Source of the DNA: Ancylomarina sp. DW003
Lineage (GTDB): Bacteria > Bacteroidota > Bacteroidia > Bacteroidales > Marinifilaceae
Assembly: GCF_029029505.1 (NCBI RefSeq)
Contig: NZ_JAKJSD010000006.1
Coordinates: forward strand, 124,001 to 188,000
Reading direction: 5' to 3'
Length of the DNA stretch: 64,000 nucleotides
Below, in pieces: positions 7,790-17,757 of this stretch. The position numbers and the translations under genes were made by a program. The stretch's first letter is position 1. Every line of letters starts with the position of its first letter. The notes under the pieces are model-generated. The model worked only from the letters and a program-made list of their open reading frames with translations. It was not told where the DNA came from and ran no database searches.

Positions 7790-9742
7790 CTATTTCGCAT
7801 CTTTCCAATCACCATTTTCTTTGATAATTTGAATCAATTCTTCAATGGCATCTTCACTCAAAATATTCTTCTTTATCAACTCCTGAGATTTGTAAAGAGA
7901 GACGCGTCCGACACCAGCACCAACATAACCATAATCCACATCACCCATCTCACCTGGGCCATTTACGATACAGCCCATCACGCCAATTTTAAGGTGTGAT
8001 AAATGAGCAAATTTTTGCTTTACTTCTGTTACGACATCTTGGAGTTTAAATAACGTACGACCACAGCCAGGACATGAGATAAATTCAGTTTTGGATGTAC
8101 GAACACGAGCAGCTTGTAAAATACCAAATGCGGCTGCATTTACATCCTCACGAGCAATAGCTCCAATATTGTTTAAGCAAATACCATTTCCTAATCCATC
8201 GATGAATAAAGAACCCAAATCACAAGCCGATTTCAACTGTAAATCCTCTAAGTTATTTTCTCTGAAAATACGATTGAAAATTACAGGTACCTTACAATTA
8301 AATTGAATCAACTTGAACACAAAAGCACGCTGCTCGGCAAAGCCATTTTGATGTTTCGATTGGCAAAGAAGAACTACCTTTGGATTAGCTTTTAGTTTCT
8401 CGATAAAACTTTCAGTTAAATCAGCATACTCGCAATTGACAAAGTGTATCTCCGAATTGAATGCTCTCAAATCATCGTGTAGAAAAACCTCTGCTGAAAA
8501 TAAAGGTTGTGTTTTATCAGAATACTGAAAAGCATCTTCCCAACAAACTGAATCGACAATTAAGCCTAACTCTTTAGGAAAATCTCTGATTGACGGATCA
8601 AAACCATTTAGATAAAGATAGTCGGCAGCCAAATCGCCCTTCTCCCACTCCAACTGATTATTCATCTTGTATCCCACTTGCTCTGGGAAATCGCTACTAT
8701 AGTGCTTTTCAAAACTACAATCAGCAATAACTACAGCTTGTTTTCTGCCTCCCATATTAGCCACCTCAAGAGTGGATCGCTTATAAAAATCACAAAGGTT
8801 AATGCCTGAATGGAGGGGAGATTCGATTGGTGCATGCCCTTCCTTTTCAAGAATATAATCTACCATTTTCTGACCAACTGGTGATTCAATTTCCGGATCC
8901 TCTGTCAAGGAAATTCGGATGGTATCGCCCAAGCCATCGTTCAATAAAGCGCCGGTTCCCACGGCCGATTTAATCCTACCATCTTCACCTTCACCTGCCT
9001 CGGTTACACCCAAATGCAATGGAAAATAAAGCTCCTCCTTATTCATTTCACCTACAAGTAAACGAACGGTTTTCACCATCATCACCGTATTGCTCGATTT
9101 AATAGAAATAGCCACATCCTTGAAACATTCTTCTTTACAAATACGAAGAAATTCAAGCGTTGCTTCAACCATACCACGAGGCGTATCACCGTAGCGAGAC
9201 ATAATACGATCGGACAAAGAACCATGATTAGTTCCAATACGAATCGCTGTCTTATTTTCTTTACAAATATTTATCAAAGGAATAAACTTGGTGCGAATCT
9301 TCGCTAAGCCTTCCTGATACATTTCTTCACTGTATTCCGATCCATCCAAATCAACTTTCTTATCTACAAAATTACCCGGGTTCACACGGATTTTCTCCAC
9401 ATAATGAGCCGCAATTGTCGCCGCTTCGGGATTGAAGTGAATATCAGCAACCAAAGGTGTTTCGTAGCCTTTCTCAACCAAACTCGCTTTAATGAATTTC
9501 AAATTCTCTGCTTCCTTTTTACCCTGTGTGGTCAATCGCACATACTCCGCCCCAGACTCTATCATCCTGATAGCTTGCTCTACACTGCCTGCCACATCAT
9601 TCGTATCGGTATTGGTCATCGATTGTACACGAATGGGATGCTGATCGCCTAGCGGTGTTTGCCCTATCTTCGTTTCCGATGATAATCGGCGAGAATAGTT
9701 AAATAAATCTTTGCAAAAAGTATTGAAGCTTGAAATAGTCAT
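7790..9742 (-). CDS. ispG: 4-hydroxy-3-methylbut-2-enyl diphosphate synthase (IspG/GcpE), long form
   Basis: IspG reduces MEcPP to HMBPP in the MEP route to isoprenoids, using a [4Fe-4S] cluster. At 650 residues this is the long form with a large central insertion (about residues 290-530) between the TIM barrel and the cluster domain, as in Bacteroidota, Chlamydia and plants. The barrel shows RVQSMTNTDT near residue 40, VADIHFNP and IRVNPGNF. The C-terminal cluster domain has SCPGCGRTLF and MGCIVNGPGEMGD, supplying cysteines for the cluster. All landmarks look intact, so it should be active. It is a single gene facing gldA divergently across about 180 bases. A mevalonate cluster lies 43 kb away in the same window. 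Confidence 0.95.
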   Translation of the reverse strand: MTISSFNTFCKDLFNYSRRLSSETKIGQTPLGDQHPIRVQSMTNTDTNDVAGSVEQAIRMIESGAEYVRLTTQGKKEAENLKFIKASLVEKGYETPLVADIHFNPEAATIAAHYVEKIRVNPGNFVDKKVDLDGSEYSEEMYQEGLAKIRTKFIPLINICKENKTAIRIGTNHGSLSDRIMSRYGDTPRGMVEATLEFLRICKEECFKDVAISIKSSNTVMMVKTVRLLVGEMNKEELYFPLHLGVTEAGEGEDGRIKSAVGTGALLNDGLGDTIRISLTEDPEIESPVGQKMVDYILEKEGHAPIESPLHSGINLCDFYKRSTLEVANMGGRKQAVVIADCSFEKHYSSDFPEQVGYKMNNQLEWEKGDLAADYLYLNGFDPSIRDFPKELGLIVDSVCWEDAFQYSDKTQPLFSAEVFLHDDLRAFNSEIHFVNCEYADLTESFIEKLKANPKVVLLCQSKHQNGFAEQRAFVFKLIQFNCKVPVIFNRIFRENNLEDLQLKSACDLGSLFIDGLGNGICLNNIGAIAREDVNAAAFGILQAARVRTSKTEFISCPGCGRTLFKLQDVVTEVKQKFAHLSHLKIGVMGCIVNGPGEMGDVDYGYVGAGVGRVSLYKSQELIKKNILSEDAIEELIQIIKENGDWKDAK

Positions 9743-9926
9743 GAACCAGATATTATAATGCAGCCATTCGTTTTGTTCCTCGCTAAATAAGCAAGACCCA
9801 ATGAACTCGAAACTGACGAAAATTAGAGATTAAAAATCCTAAGTGATTTTAATTGATCTACAAATGTAAGCTATAAATTCTTAAATTTGAATTTCAATTG
9901 ATAAGGGAACAAGGAGAAATACAATC

Positions 9927-10826
9927 ATGTCGATACAAGTTAAAGAAGTCAGTAAGTTCTACGGAAAGCAAAAAGCTTTAGATAATCTAAGCTTCGAGAT
10001 ATCAGATGCTGAAGTTGTAGGTTTCCTCGGACCCAACGGAGCTGGAAAATCTACTATGATGAAGATCATCACAGGTTTTCTTCCTCAATCTTCAGGCGAG
10101 GTATTCGTAAATGGCATGAATGTGACGGAACATTCTCTGGAAATCCGCAAACAAATTGGTTACCTGCCTGAGCATAATCCACTTTACCTTGACTTATACG
10201 TAAAAGAGTACCTGGAATATGTAGCTGGCATCTACAAACTTGGTAAAAAGAAAAAACAGCGCGTTGCCGAGATGATTGACCTGACAGGCTTAGGCCTGGA
10301 GCAGAATAAAAAGATTGGTGCGCTTTCGAAAGGTTACCGACAACGAGTAGGCTTAGCTCAGGCTTTGATTCACGACCCTAAAGTTCTGATTCTTGACGAA
10401 CCTACAACAGGGCTAGATCCTAATCAGCTAGTTGAAGTCCGCCAGTTGATTCAAGATATTGGCAAAGAGAAAACGGTGATGCTATCGACTCATATTATGC
10501 AGGAGGTTGAAGCTATTTGTCAACGTGTGCTTATCATCAATAAAGGGCAGTTGGTTGCCGATCAGGCTTCAAACTCTATCCATAGTATTAAGGAGTCTCA
10601 TGTTTTCGATCTACAATTTACAAGCCCTGTATCCAAGGTTTATTTCGAAAATATCGAAGGCATTTCACATATCGAAGCCTTAGCTGATAATCGCTACCAG
10701 ATTTCTGCAAAGTCTGATGTTCGTGAACAGATTTTCCTAATGGCCATAAGTAATCAGCTTGTTCTTATCGAAATGAAAGCTCAGGAACGTAATTTGGAGT
10801 CTATTTTTCATGAGTTAACTCGATAA
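9927..10826 (+). CDS. gldA: ABC transporter ATP-binding protein, GldA type
   Basis: This 299-residue ATPase has Walker A GPNGAGKST (35-43), Q-loop region QIGYLPEHNPLY, signature LSKGYRQRVGLAQ (about 133-145), Walker B VLILDEP and the switch His in LSTHIMQE. The C-terminal extension of about 70 residues and the overall sequence match GldA, the ATPase of the GldAFG complex first linked to gliding in Flavobacterium. The permease partners gldF and gldG do not follow; downstream are 750 non-coding bases and then metK. The gene is therefore split from its usual partners or belongs to a related transporter. An ABC-2 type export role is known for the family; the substrate is unknown. Confidence 0.85.
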   Translation: MSIQVKEVSKFYGKQKALDNLSFEISDAEVVGFLGPNGAGKSTMMKIITGFLPQSSGEVFVNGMNVTEHSLEIRKQIGYLPEHNPLYLDLYVKEYLEYVAGIYKLGKKKKQRVAEMIDLTGLGLEQNKKIGALSKGYRQRVGLAQALIHDPKVLILDEPTTGLDPNQLVEVRQLIQDIGKEKTVMLSTHIMQEVEAICQRVLIINKGQLVADQASNSIHSIKESHVFDLQFTSPVSKVYFENIEGISHIEALADNRYQISAKSDVREQIFLMAISNQLVLIEMKAQERNLESIFHELTR

Positions 10827-11579
10827 TACTTCTAATTTTTAATCACTCTTTCGCCTACCGACACTTTGTTCATAGAAAATTATGTAAGTATTCACGAGCT
10901 CCACTTCGTTTCGGTTCCCTTAAAAGGGAAAAACTAAACAAATTAAACCTATAAATAAAATTCACCTTTGGATTTTATTTTCTCCCTTTTATAGGGGAGA
11001 ATTTCTATTTTGTATTGTTTTGAGGCACGAATCAGTTTTTACGACATCAAGCTGACTTGATTTTTTGCATACTTTTTTATCCAAGAAAAAAGTATGAACC
11101 CAGCGATTAGAGCGAAAGTGAAAAAGCCTATTAGGCAAATTTTCTCTTTTAGGAGAGATCTCGCCAGGAAGAGAGAGGTTGGTAATTCTATAATTTATAC
11201 CATATGTAAAACATGAACGAACTCAAATTACATAATACCTTCAAACCTGGACTGAAAGCACAAAGAATAAGAGATTTTAGTCTTTTTAACCTAAGTCCTT
11301 TATATTCTTAGGCAGAAGCAATCTGAATAAGCTTGTTTATTTGGGAAAGATTGCTTTCCTTTGCATCGAATTAAGTGGAAAGATTTGGCTGCTTGCGACC
11401 ACAGAAAAAAATGCTAAAAAGAGTAATACTTACCCTATTTCATTTTCTGTACATTGTACAACCAATACTTTCCCGTATTTTTTATTAATAGATTGTTAGA
11501 CCTGAAGTACTAGATTTATGTTTACAGTGTATGCTGTTTCAAATCTAAATTCTTAAATCTCACATCTCAAATTTAAATT
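10827..11579. other. Long non-coding stretch with several inverted repeats
   Basis: I find no credible ORF in these 753 bases. They contain hairpin-forming pairs: TTCCCTT/AAGGGAA near 10916-10931, TTCTCCC/GGGAGAA near 10980-11001, and the 11-base pair at 11068-11096. The region could hold decayed sequence and the metK promoter. I looked for a SAM riboswitch ahead of metK and did not recognise one. Confidence 0.5.
11068..11096. repeat. Inverted repeat, perfect 11-base arms
   Basis: CATACTTTTTT and AAAAAAGTATG are exact reverse complements around the 7-base loop ATCCAAG. It could be a weak terminator downstream of gldA or a member of a dispersed repeat family. Confidence 0.6.
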
Positions 11580-12836
11580 ATGGGATATTTATTTACATCT
11601 GAATCCGTTTCAGAAGGACATCCAGACAAAGTTGCTGATCAAATTTCAGATGCTTTATTGGACAAATTTTTAGCTTTCGATCCTAACTCGAAAGTAGCTT
11701 GCGAAACTATGGTAACAACAGGACAGGTTATCTTAGCTGGAGAAGTAAAAACCAAAACTTATATCGATGCTCAAGATGTGGCTCGTCAGGTAATCAACCG
11801 TATTGGTTATACCAAAAGCGAGTACCAATTCGATGGCACATCATGTGGTGTGTTAACGGCTATTCACGAGCAATCGGATGACATTAATCGTGGTGTAGAT
11901 CGTGAAGATCCAATGAGCCAGGGAGCGGGTGATCAAGGGATGATGTTTGGTTACGCTAGTAAGGAGACTGACGACTATATGCCTTTATCTCTTGACCTGT
12001 CACACCGTTTGTTAATCGAGATGGCGGCTATTCGTCGCGAAGGTAAAGAAATGACTTACCTACGTCCTGATTCAAAATCACAGGTAACTATTGAGTATAA
12101 CGATAATGACAGCATTAAGCGTGTGCATACCATTGTCGTTTCTACTCAGCACGACGATTTTGGTCCTGATGATGAGAGCATGTTGGCTAAGATTAAAGAC
12201 GATGTTCGCAATATCCTAATCCCTCGTGTGATTAACATGTTGCCAGCACGTGTTCAGGCTTTCTTCGATGCAGATTTTATCCTTCACGTTAACCCAACAG
12301 GGAAATTCGTGATTGGTGGCCCTCATGGTGACACGGGGCTTACTGGTCGTAAGATTATTGTTGACACTTATGGTGGAAAAGGTGCTCACGGTGGTGGTGC
12401 ATTCTCGGGTAAAGATCCTTCAAAGGTAGACCGTTCTGCGGCTTACGCTTCTCGTCATATTGCAAAAAACCTTGTTGCTGCTGGTGTAGCCGATGAAATT
12501 TTGGTTCAATTGTCGTATGCTATTGGTGTGGCACAGCCTGTAGGTATCTTTGTTGAAACTTATGGCAAAAAGAATGTTGAGTTAAGCAATGGCGAAATTG
12601 CTGATAAAATTGCTGAGATTTTTGACCTTCGCCCTGCTGCTATTGAGCAACGTTTAAAGCTACGTAACCCTATTTACGAAGAGTCTGCTGCCTATGGTCA
12701 TATGGGACGTACGCCTCGTACTGTTACGAAAACATTTGCTTCGCCTTATTTCGAAGATAAGACAATGGAAGTAGAGCTTTTCACATGGGAGAAACTAGAC
12801 TATATCGAGAAAGTAAAAGAAGCTTTTAAGCTTTAA
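11580..12836 (+). CDS. metK: S-adenosylmethionine synthetase
   Basis: MetK makes S-adenosylmethionine from methionine and ATP in the cytosol. The 418-residue protein shows [17 protein letters not shown] at the N-terminus (ATP and methionine site), the central [14 protein letters not shown] loop, and [19 protein letters not shown], the phosphate-binding loop. All three structural repeats are present. Its length is slightly above the common 385-400 residues because of an insertion around residues 180-200, normal in this phylum. Codon use is biased toward frequent codons, fitting high expression. It is monocistronic, with a strong terminator 24 bases after the stop. Confidence 0.97.
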   Translation: MGYLFTSESVSEGHPDKVADQISDALLDKFLAFDPNSKVACETMVTTGQVILAGEVKTKTYIDAQDVARQVINRIGYTKSEYQFDGTSCGVLTAIHEQSDDINRGVDREDPMSQGAGDQGMMFGYASKETDDYMPLSLDLSHRLLIEMAAIRREGKEMTYLRPDSKSQVTIEYNDNDSIKRVHTIVVSTQHDDFGPDDESMLAKIKDDVRNILIPRVINMLPARVQAFFDADFILHVNPTGKFVIGGPHGDTGLTGRKIIVDTYGGKGAHGGGAFSGKDPSKVDRSAAYASRHIAKNLVAAGVADEILVQLSYAIGVAQPVGIFVETYGKKNVELSNGEIADKIAEIFDLRPAAIEQRLKLRNPIYEESAAYGHMGRTPRTVTKTFASPYFEDKTMEVELFTWEKLDYIEKVKEAFKL

Positions 12837-12860
12837 ACCTTTCCGAACAAGATAAAAAAA

Positions 12861-12890
12861 GAGAGCATCCTGATGGGTGCTCTCTTTTTA
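12861..12890 (+). terminator. metK terminator
   Basis: GAGAGCATCC-TGAT-GGGTGCTCTC forms a 10-base stem with one G-U pair and a TGAT loop, preceded by an A run and followed by TTTTTA. Confidence 0.9.
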
Positions 12891-12911
12891 TATTTAAGCC
12901 TCATCGGGCTA

Positions 12912-13037
12912 TCAGTTTTTCTTATCGAAATCAACTCTAACTTTTACAGGAGCTGGTTTAATTTTAACCAAATCCGAAATTAGAATGGCTCCTACAAAGA
13001 GTGTTATCTCTAATGCTACTATTAAAACTGTTCCCAT
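12912..13037 (-). CDS. Small single-span membrane protein, 41 residues
   Basis: A short ORF encodes MGTVLIVALEITLFVGAILI (a transmembrane helix of about 18 residues), then SDLVKIKPAPVKVRVDF and a charged tail DKKN. The hydrophobic helix followed by a basic, proline-containing tail is unlikely by chance. The gene lies on the minus strand between the metK terminator and the DUF5362 gene. I recognise no family. The start is the only ATG in frame before the helix. No Shine-Dalgarno sequence is visible, as usual here. Confidence 0.5.
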   Translation of the reverse strand: MGTVLIVALEITLFVGAILISDLVKIKPAPVKVRVDFDKKN

Positions 13038-13159
13038 GGTATATCTGTTTTTAGTTGTTGTATAAGTTATGATCTAAATTTATAAAAAATCTAAAGCGAC
13101 AGGTCTCGTTTAATATTCTTTAACATCAATGTCGGAATCTAAATATACCCAAAACAAAA

Positions 13160-13187
13160 CTCCCTTCCTGCATAAACAGAAAGGGAG
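13160..13187 (-). terminator. Terminator of the DUF5362 gene
   Basis: On the minus strand CTCCCTTTCTG-TTTATG-CAGGAAGGGAG forms an 11-base stem with one wobble, followed by TTTTG. It lies 25 bases after the stop codon. Confidence 0.8.
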
Positions 13188-13212
13188 CTTTAAATATAAT
13201 TGTATATGTGAC

Positions 13213-13671
13213 TTACATACCTTGGCTTACACCAGCAACAATTGCGACTATCATTCCAATTGGATACAGTGCGAACATTACAATAGTCATGACACCTAGA
13301 AATTTATAATGCCCTTTTAAATATCTCATCGACTCAGTAAGACTTTGTGAGCTACGAGAGTCAAGAGCTTCTTTAGCCTTATTCGCGAACTGCAACAAAT
13401 AATAAATTGGGAAAAAATAGATACCAATAATAACTAGATAAAAGAATCCTATAGCTACGAATGGTACAGAAGAATAAGTACTTGCGAATCCTGCAAAACC
13501 AGCACCTAATAACATGATAAGAGCTATAATTGCGCCAAATCCGATACCAATAAAACCTAATATAGCTAAAAACTTAGCCCACTTTCTGCCTTCGCGCAAA
13601 AAGACTTCTGCCTGAAGCTCCAATATCAATTCGTTTCTGTTTTCTTGTTCTACTGTTTCTAAATTTTCCAT
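13213..13671 (-). CDS. DUF5362-like integral membrane protein
   Basis: This 152-residue protein has four predicted transmembrane helices: about residues 34-62 (one long or two short), 70-95 and 124-146. The charged loop in the last third contains LLQFANKAKEALDSRSSQSLTES-type sequence and MRYLKGHYKFLGVM. This pattern (helices, a short amphipathic QFANKAKEAL segment, YLKxHYKFxG, helix) agrees with DUF5362 as I remember it. Its function is unknown. The gene is followed by its own terminator and preceded by 52 bases and the acyltransferase gene in the same orientation, so the two may be cotranscribed. Confidence 0.7.
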   Translation of the reverse strand: MENLETVEQENRNELILELQAEVFLREGRKWAKFLAILGFIGIGFGAIIALIMLLGAGFAGFASTYSSVPFVAIGFFYLVIIGIYFFPIYYLLQFANKAKEALDSRSSQSLTESMRYLKGHYKFLGVMTIVMFALYPIGMIVAIVAGVSQGM

Positions 13672-13723
13672 AGGGGAATCGTCTAATAAATTTCAAAATG
13701 TTCACTAAAGTAGTGAAAAATCA

Positions 13724-14881
13724 TTAGACTTTTATCGCATTTACTTTCAATTTGGCATCGGCTGTTCTAAGGGTTTTAAGACCAAAGACTACTCGCATAA
13801 AGTTAAATGGTCGAACCAGAGTGAGATAAATTAAAACGGTCATGAAAAATGAACTGCCACAAAGCACAGTAGCCTTAAGGCCGATAGGTAGATCCATATC
13901 CTTCATATAGAAACCGACCAGTAAAATTATGGGCTGGTGCAGTAGGTAGAAAGGGTAAATGGCTTCATTGGCTTTTTTCCGAAATGGAGAATCGAAATTC
14001 ATATATCGCCCGCAAAAACCCATGGCTGTTATGCCCATAAACCAAGCCAATAGAATGGCATTGCAGCCGTAAAAATAATATGCCCAATAATTATCACTTA
14101 TCAAATTAAACGAATTAAACATGAAAACTGTCACCAGTATTGAGGCAAACAAACTGGTATATCGCTGCTTGATGATACTTTGATACATAGCCTTGCTTTT
14201 GGCAAAAATATACCCGCAAATAAAGAAAAGGAAATACATCATCATATAGGCCCAATCGTTAACAAAAGCATGAGTGCTTTCGGGCCAGTAGGGGCGAAGA
14301 ATCATTTGAGAAACAAGAATAGGTAATCCCAATAAAAGCAAAGCCCCTTTTTTCTGGCTCAAATTATCGATAAAGGCAAACAAAGCTTTAGATTTCTCTG
14401 ATCGTAACCATTTAATACATGGAATGGCAACTATAGAAATAAAGAAGAGGTAAATAATAAACCACAAATGGTGCCAGCTAAAATTACCTTCGGGATAAAC
14501 ACCCTCGAACATATGGGTGTAAAAATTCCATAAGGAACTGTATTCATCAAATTTCTCAAGATAGACCTGAATAGGTACTAAAGTGAAAATACCAATTAAG
14601 AAAGGAATCATCAATCGCCTAGCACGTTCGCCAGCATAAGTGGCAAGTGTTTTAGATCCCAAAGCCAAAAAGGTTCCTGCTCCCGATATAAAAAACAAGA
14701 GAGGCATTCGCCAATAATGCATAAATTCCATGGTTCTGTTCAAACCACTTAACTCTATATTATTCTTCACATGCCATCCCCAGGAATTAAAAAACATACC
14801 AATATGAAATATAAAAACAGAGAGTATAAGGAGTATCCTCATCCAATCAATATCAAATCTTCTTTCTTGCTTTTCCATCAC
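13724..14881 (-). CDS. Membrane acyltransferase, acyltransferase-3 family
   Basis: This 385-residue protein has about ten transmembrane helices. The N-terminal RRFDIDWMRILLILSVFIFH carries the Arg and the helix-1 His typical of acyltransferase-3 (OafA/NodX-like) proteins. MPLLFFISGAGTFLAL and RRLMIPFLIGIF follow, with a WHLWF-type motif (SWHHLWFIIYLF) in the middle and FYLLHQPII near the end. Such enzymes transfer acetyl or other acyl groups onto extracellular sugars or lipids; the acceptor cannot be read here. It is not next to polysaccharide genes. It lies upstream of the DUF5362 gene in the same direction and downstream of an AraC-type regulator that might control it. Confidence 0.85.
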   Translation of the reverse strand: MMEKQERRFDIDWMRILLILSVFIFHIGMFFNSWGWHVKNNIELSGLNRTMEFMHYWRMPLLFFISGAGTFLALGSKTLATYAGERARRLMIPFLIGIFTLVPIQVYLEKFDEYSSLWNFYTHMFEGVYPEGNFSWHHLWFIIYLFFISIVAIPCIKWLRSEKSKALFAFIDNLSQKKGALLLLGLPILVSQMILRPYWPESTHAFVNDWAYMMMYFLFFICGYIFAKSKAMYQSIIKQRYTSLFASILVTVFMFNSFNLISDNYWAYYFYGCNAILLAWFMGITAMGFCGRYMNFDSPFRKKANEAIYPFYLLHQPIILLVGFYMKDMDLPIGLKATVLCGSSFFMTVLIYLTLVRPFNFMRVVFGLKTLRTADAKLKVNAIKV

Positions 14882-15023
14882 TCAATTGTATTCGTTATAA
14901 ATTTCTTTTGAGCAAAGGAATAGAATAAGTCGTCTGGGGGAGAATTTGCCTATAAGCAGGCCGTGTGCGTTTATAGGCACGCACACAACACACCCATTAA
15001 ATACGACTGAAATCAGGCTTTTA

Positions 15024-16169
15024 TTAAGATGATCGAAATTGTGATGGAGTTTGATTGGTATAGCGTTTAAAAGCTTTATTAAAGGATGATTTGGAATTAT
15101 AGCCTACCCTTTCGGCCAAATCTTCTATGGTAATTCTATTGTTTTCTTCCACTTTTAAAAACTCACAAGCTTTCATGATTCTCTGTTCGGCTATCCACTC
15201 AAAAAAGCTTTTATCCAGCTTCTCATTTATCACCTGCGACACATGGTGCGATGCCCAACCTATTTTCTTCGATAAATCAGGAAGGTTAGCTCTGTTGTTC
15301 AAATAATAAGCCTCATCCTTCATAATGCTTTCTAGTGCATGTAGCACTTCTAACTTTTGTTTCTCGTCGAGCGATGATTTGGTGTACTTGCTAATCACCA
15401 CACTCTCGGGCTTAAAAAAGCTGGAGCCTTTGACAACAAAAAAGCTAGTAAGGTAAATAATAAAGGCAATATAAACACCTATGATATAGTCGCCCAAATC
15501 TCTACCAAAGTAGAGCTTCACCGCAACAAATATTAGTGAAATAATAATAAAATGAAAGATGGTGTTTCTTGCCCAACGTAAACTCGAATTCTTTATATTG
15601 ATTAAGTTCTCTCCTTGTTTTTTAGCTTCTCTAAATAAAATTTGAAGGGACATGCTTAGATAAGCCACAAAATGTACAAAGGTCAACTCATTTACGATAC
15701 TTCTAATACCAAAAGGGTCATCGTCGAATAACATCTGTGCATCTATCTTCTGCAATTCTGGTCGAATGACATCGATAAAGGAATTGAATTTAAATTCATC
15801 TGCCTGAAAGAAATATTGAAAGCAGTAAAAGAAATAGAACACAAAGATTAAAAAATGCCAGGCATCTCTTTTATGGTACTCATAGCCAGATACTGCCCTA
15901 ACATAGAGGTATGCTAAAGGAGCAATCGCAAAATTCATTGGCTCCGAAAAATTATCGATAAAAATAGCCCGAGTAATAAAACCCGTGTAATTCAGCCAGT
16001 TTTCAAGAGTCAGAAAACCTAAGGTTAAAATCAGGAGTCCATAAATCTTATTGGCGTGTATCTTGCTATTGTCCCCAGTCAGGAAAAAGAAGCTAAGAAA
16101 GAAAGCCTGAAAAACGCCCAACAGTATTAATAAGGCATAAATATCTAAACGCAGTTCTATCGGATACAT
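15024..16169 (-). CDS. Membrane-bound AraC-family transcription regulator
   Basis: This 381-residue protein has seven or so transmembrane helices in the first 240 residues and a C-terminal AraC/XylS DNA-binding domain (about 275-380). In the latter, RITIEDLAERVGYNSKSSFN is the second helix-turn-helix and FKRYTNQTPSQFR its family signature. The first HTH lies in LPDLSKKIGWASHHVSQVIN. Fusion of a 7TM sensor to an AraC domain is common in Bacteroidota; the ligand is unknown. The acyltransferase gene lies about 140 bases downstream on the same strand, so the regulator may sense envelope conditions and act on neighbours. Upstream are 360 bases shared with the divergent sucC. Confidence 0.88.
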   Translation of the reverse strand: MYPIELRLDIYALLILLGVFQAFFLSFFFLTGDNSKIHANKIYGLLILTLGFLTLENWLNYTGFITRAIFIDNFSEPMNFAIAPLAYLYVRAVSGYEYHKRDAWHFLIFVFYFFYCFQYFFQADEFKFNSFIDVIRPELQKIDAQMLFDDDPFGIRSIVNELTFVHFVAYLSMSLQILFREAKKQGENLINIKNSSLRWARNTIFHFIIISLIFVAVKLYFGRDLGDYIIGVYIAFIIYLTSFFVVKGSSFFKPESVVISKYTKSSLDEKQKLEVLHALESIMKDEAYYLNNRANLPDLSKKIGWASHHVSQVINEKLDKSFFEWIAEQRIMKACEFLKVEENNRITIEDLAERVGYNSKSSFNKAFKRYTNQTPSQFRSS

Positions 16170-16529
16170 GTTTGAAATTTATTTCGCCTCAAAATACTAA
16201 AAAGCGATGATATTCCGATTTTCATTCACCAATTTATTAATAAGGATTAAATCTGGAATCGATAGAAGAAACAAGTTTACTTTTCTCAAGATGATTAAGA
16301 ATAGAACTCGAAAAATAGAAAAATAGTCCTCAATAGACTTGAAATGACCTCATTGATATTATCTATAAAGATTTAAGACAAAGAAGTCCGAAAAAAGACC
16401 TTTCAGCTTTTTATATTCATTCAGTTATTTATATATTTAGGTTCATTAAAAAAACAAGGCTTGTTTTAAGTAACATAAAATGACATTTAAGACAAGTTAA
16501 TCTAACTAAGCCACTATAATTTTTAGCCC
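16170..16529. other. Divergent intergenic region between the AraC-type regulator and sucC
   Basis: These 360 bases have no ORF. They must hold the promoters of both divergent genes, and they contain the palindrome listed separately. I see no convincing TTTG/TAnnTTTG pair. Confidence 0.5.
16451..16467. promoter_or_regulatory. Candidate operator palindrome upstream of sucC
   Basis: AAAACAAG-G-CTTGTTTT is a perfect palindrome with 8-base arms, 63 bases upstream of the sucC start. Its size and symmetry fit a dimeric regulator site. No T run follows directly, so it is unlikely to be a terminator. The regulator is unknown. Confidence 0.4.
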
Positions 16530-17702
16530 ATGAAGATTCATGAATACCAAGCCAAAGAGATATTAAAATCTTACGGTGTACCTGTTCCCCAAGGGAAAGT
16601 TGCTTTTACAGTAAAAGAAGCAGAGCAAGCAGCTCAAGAAATTGGATTGCCTGTAGTCGTTAAAGCGCAAATTCACGCAGGAGGCCGCGGAAAAGGTGGA
16701 GGTGTTAAGTTTGCACCTACTGCTCAAGACGTAAGCCAATATGCGAATGATATTTTAGGGATGACCCTAATTACCCACCAAACAGGTCCTGAAGGACGTT
16801 TGGTTAAAAAAGTTTGGATTGAAGAAGCTTCGAATATCAAGCATGAGTATTATGCGGGTATCGTTCTTGATCGTGCCTCATCGAAGGTAACCTTTATGGT
16901 TTCTACCGAAGGCGGTATGGAAATTGAGAAAGTCGCTGAAGAAACACCTGAGAAAATTGTAAAGGTTGCCGTTGATGCAGCGGTTGGATTACAGGCTTTC
17001 CAGGCTAGAGAAATGGCCTTTGCATTAGGTCTTAGCGGTGCTGCATTTAAGAATGCAGTGAAGTTCTTCCTTGCGCTTTATAAAGCTTATATGGGAACGG
17101 ATGCTTCTCTATTCGAGATTAACCCATTGGTTGTAACTCAGGAAGGTGATGTTATCGCTTTGGATGCTAAGGCCGATTTTGATAATAATGCTATGTATCG
17201 CCAGAAAACATTGACTCCACTTCGTGACCTTGACGAAGAAGAGCCATTGGAAATTGAGGCGGGGCAATCAGGTCTTAACTATATTAAACTAGATGGTAAC
17301 ATTGGCTGTATGGTAAATGGTGCTGGTTTGGCTATGGGAACGATGGATATTATTAAATTGACTGGTGGTGAGCCAGCTAACTTTCTTGATGTTGGAGGGT
17401 CAGCATCAGCAGAAACCGTAGAACAAGGTTTCCGTATCATCCTTTCAGACAAAAATGTAAAGGCTGTTTTAATTAATATTTTTGGTGGTATCGTTCGTTG
17501 CGATCGTGTTGCCAATGGCGTTATTCAAGCCATCAAAAATATCAATACTCAAGTACCTATTGTTGTTCGTTTACAAGGAACCAATGCTGAAGAAGGTAAA
17601 AAGCTTCTTGAAGAGTCAGGCATGAATATTATTGCCGCGACAGAACTTAAAGACTCCGCAGAGAAAGTGGTTGCTACATTAGGACAAGCAGTTAGTAGGT
17701 AG
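16530..17702 (+). CDS. sucC: Succinyl-CoA synthetase (ADP-forming) beta subunit
   Basis: SucC binds the nucleotide in the TCA-cycle enzyme converting succinyl-CoA, ADP and phosphate to succinate, CoA and ATP. The 390-residue length is normal. The ATP-grasp domain starts with [20 protein letters not shown] and [18 protein letters not shown]. The metal and nucleotide residues lie in LFEINPLVV near residue 197. The C-terminal ligase domain has FLDVGGSA and [11 protein letters not shown]. The partner sucD follows after 55 bases in the same direction, so the pair forms an operon. Confidence 0.97.
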   Translation: MKIHEYQAKEILKSYGVPVPQGKVAFTVKEAEQAAQEIGLPVVVKAQIHAGGRGKGGGVKFAPTAQDVSQYANDILGMTLITHQTGPEGRLVKKVWIEEASNIKHEYYAGIVLDRASSKVTFMVSTEGGMEIEKVAEETPEKIVKVAVDAAVGLQAFQAREMAFALGLSGAAFKNAVKFFLALYKAYMGTDASLFEINPLVVTQEGDVIALDAKADFDNNAMYRQKTLTPLRDLDEEEPLEIEAGQSGLNYIKLDGNIGCMVNGAGLAMGTMDIIKLTGGEPANFLDVGGSASAETVEQGFRIILSDKNVKAVLINIFGGIVRCDRVANGVIQAIKNINTQVPIVVRLQGTNAEEGKKLLEESGMNIIAATELKDSAEKVVATLGQAVSR

Positions 17703-17757
17703 GTATTAGTAAGGGTTCATATTTAAATGAGTCATCATCATTAAAACAATCAACACA

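Noticed and set aside
11460-11579. SAM riboswitch ahead of metK
   Set aside because: I found none of the SAM-I or SAM-II core motifs in the leader.
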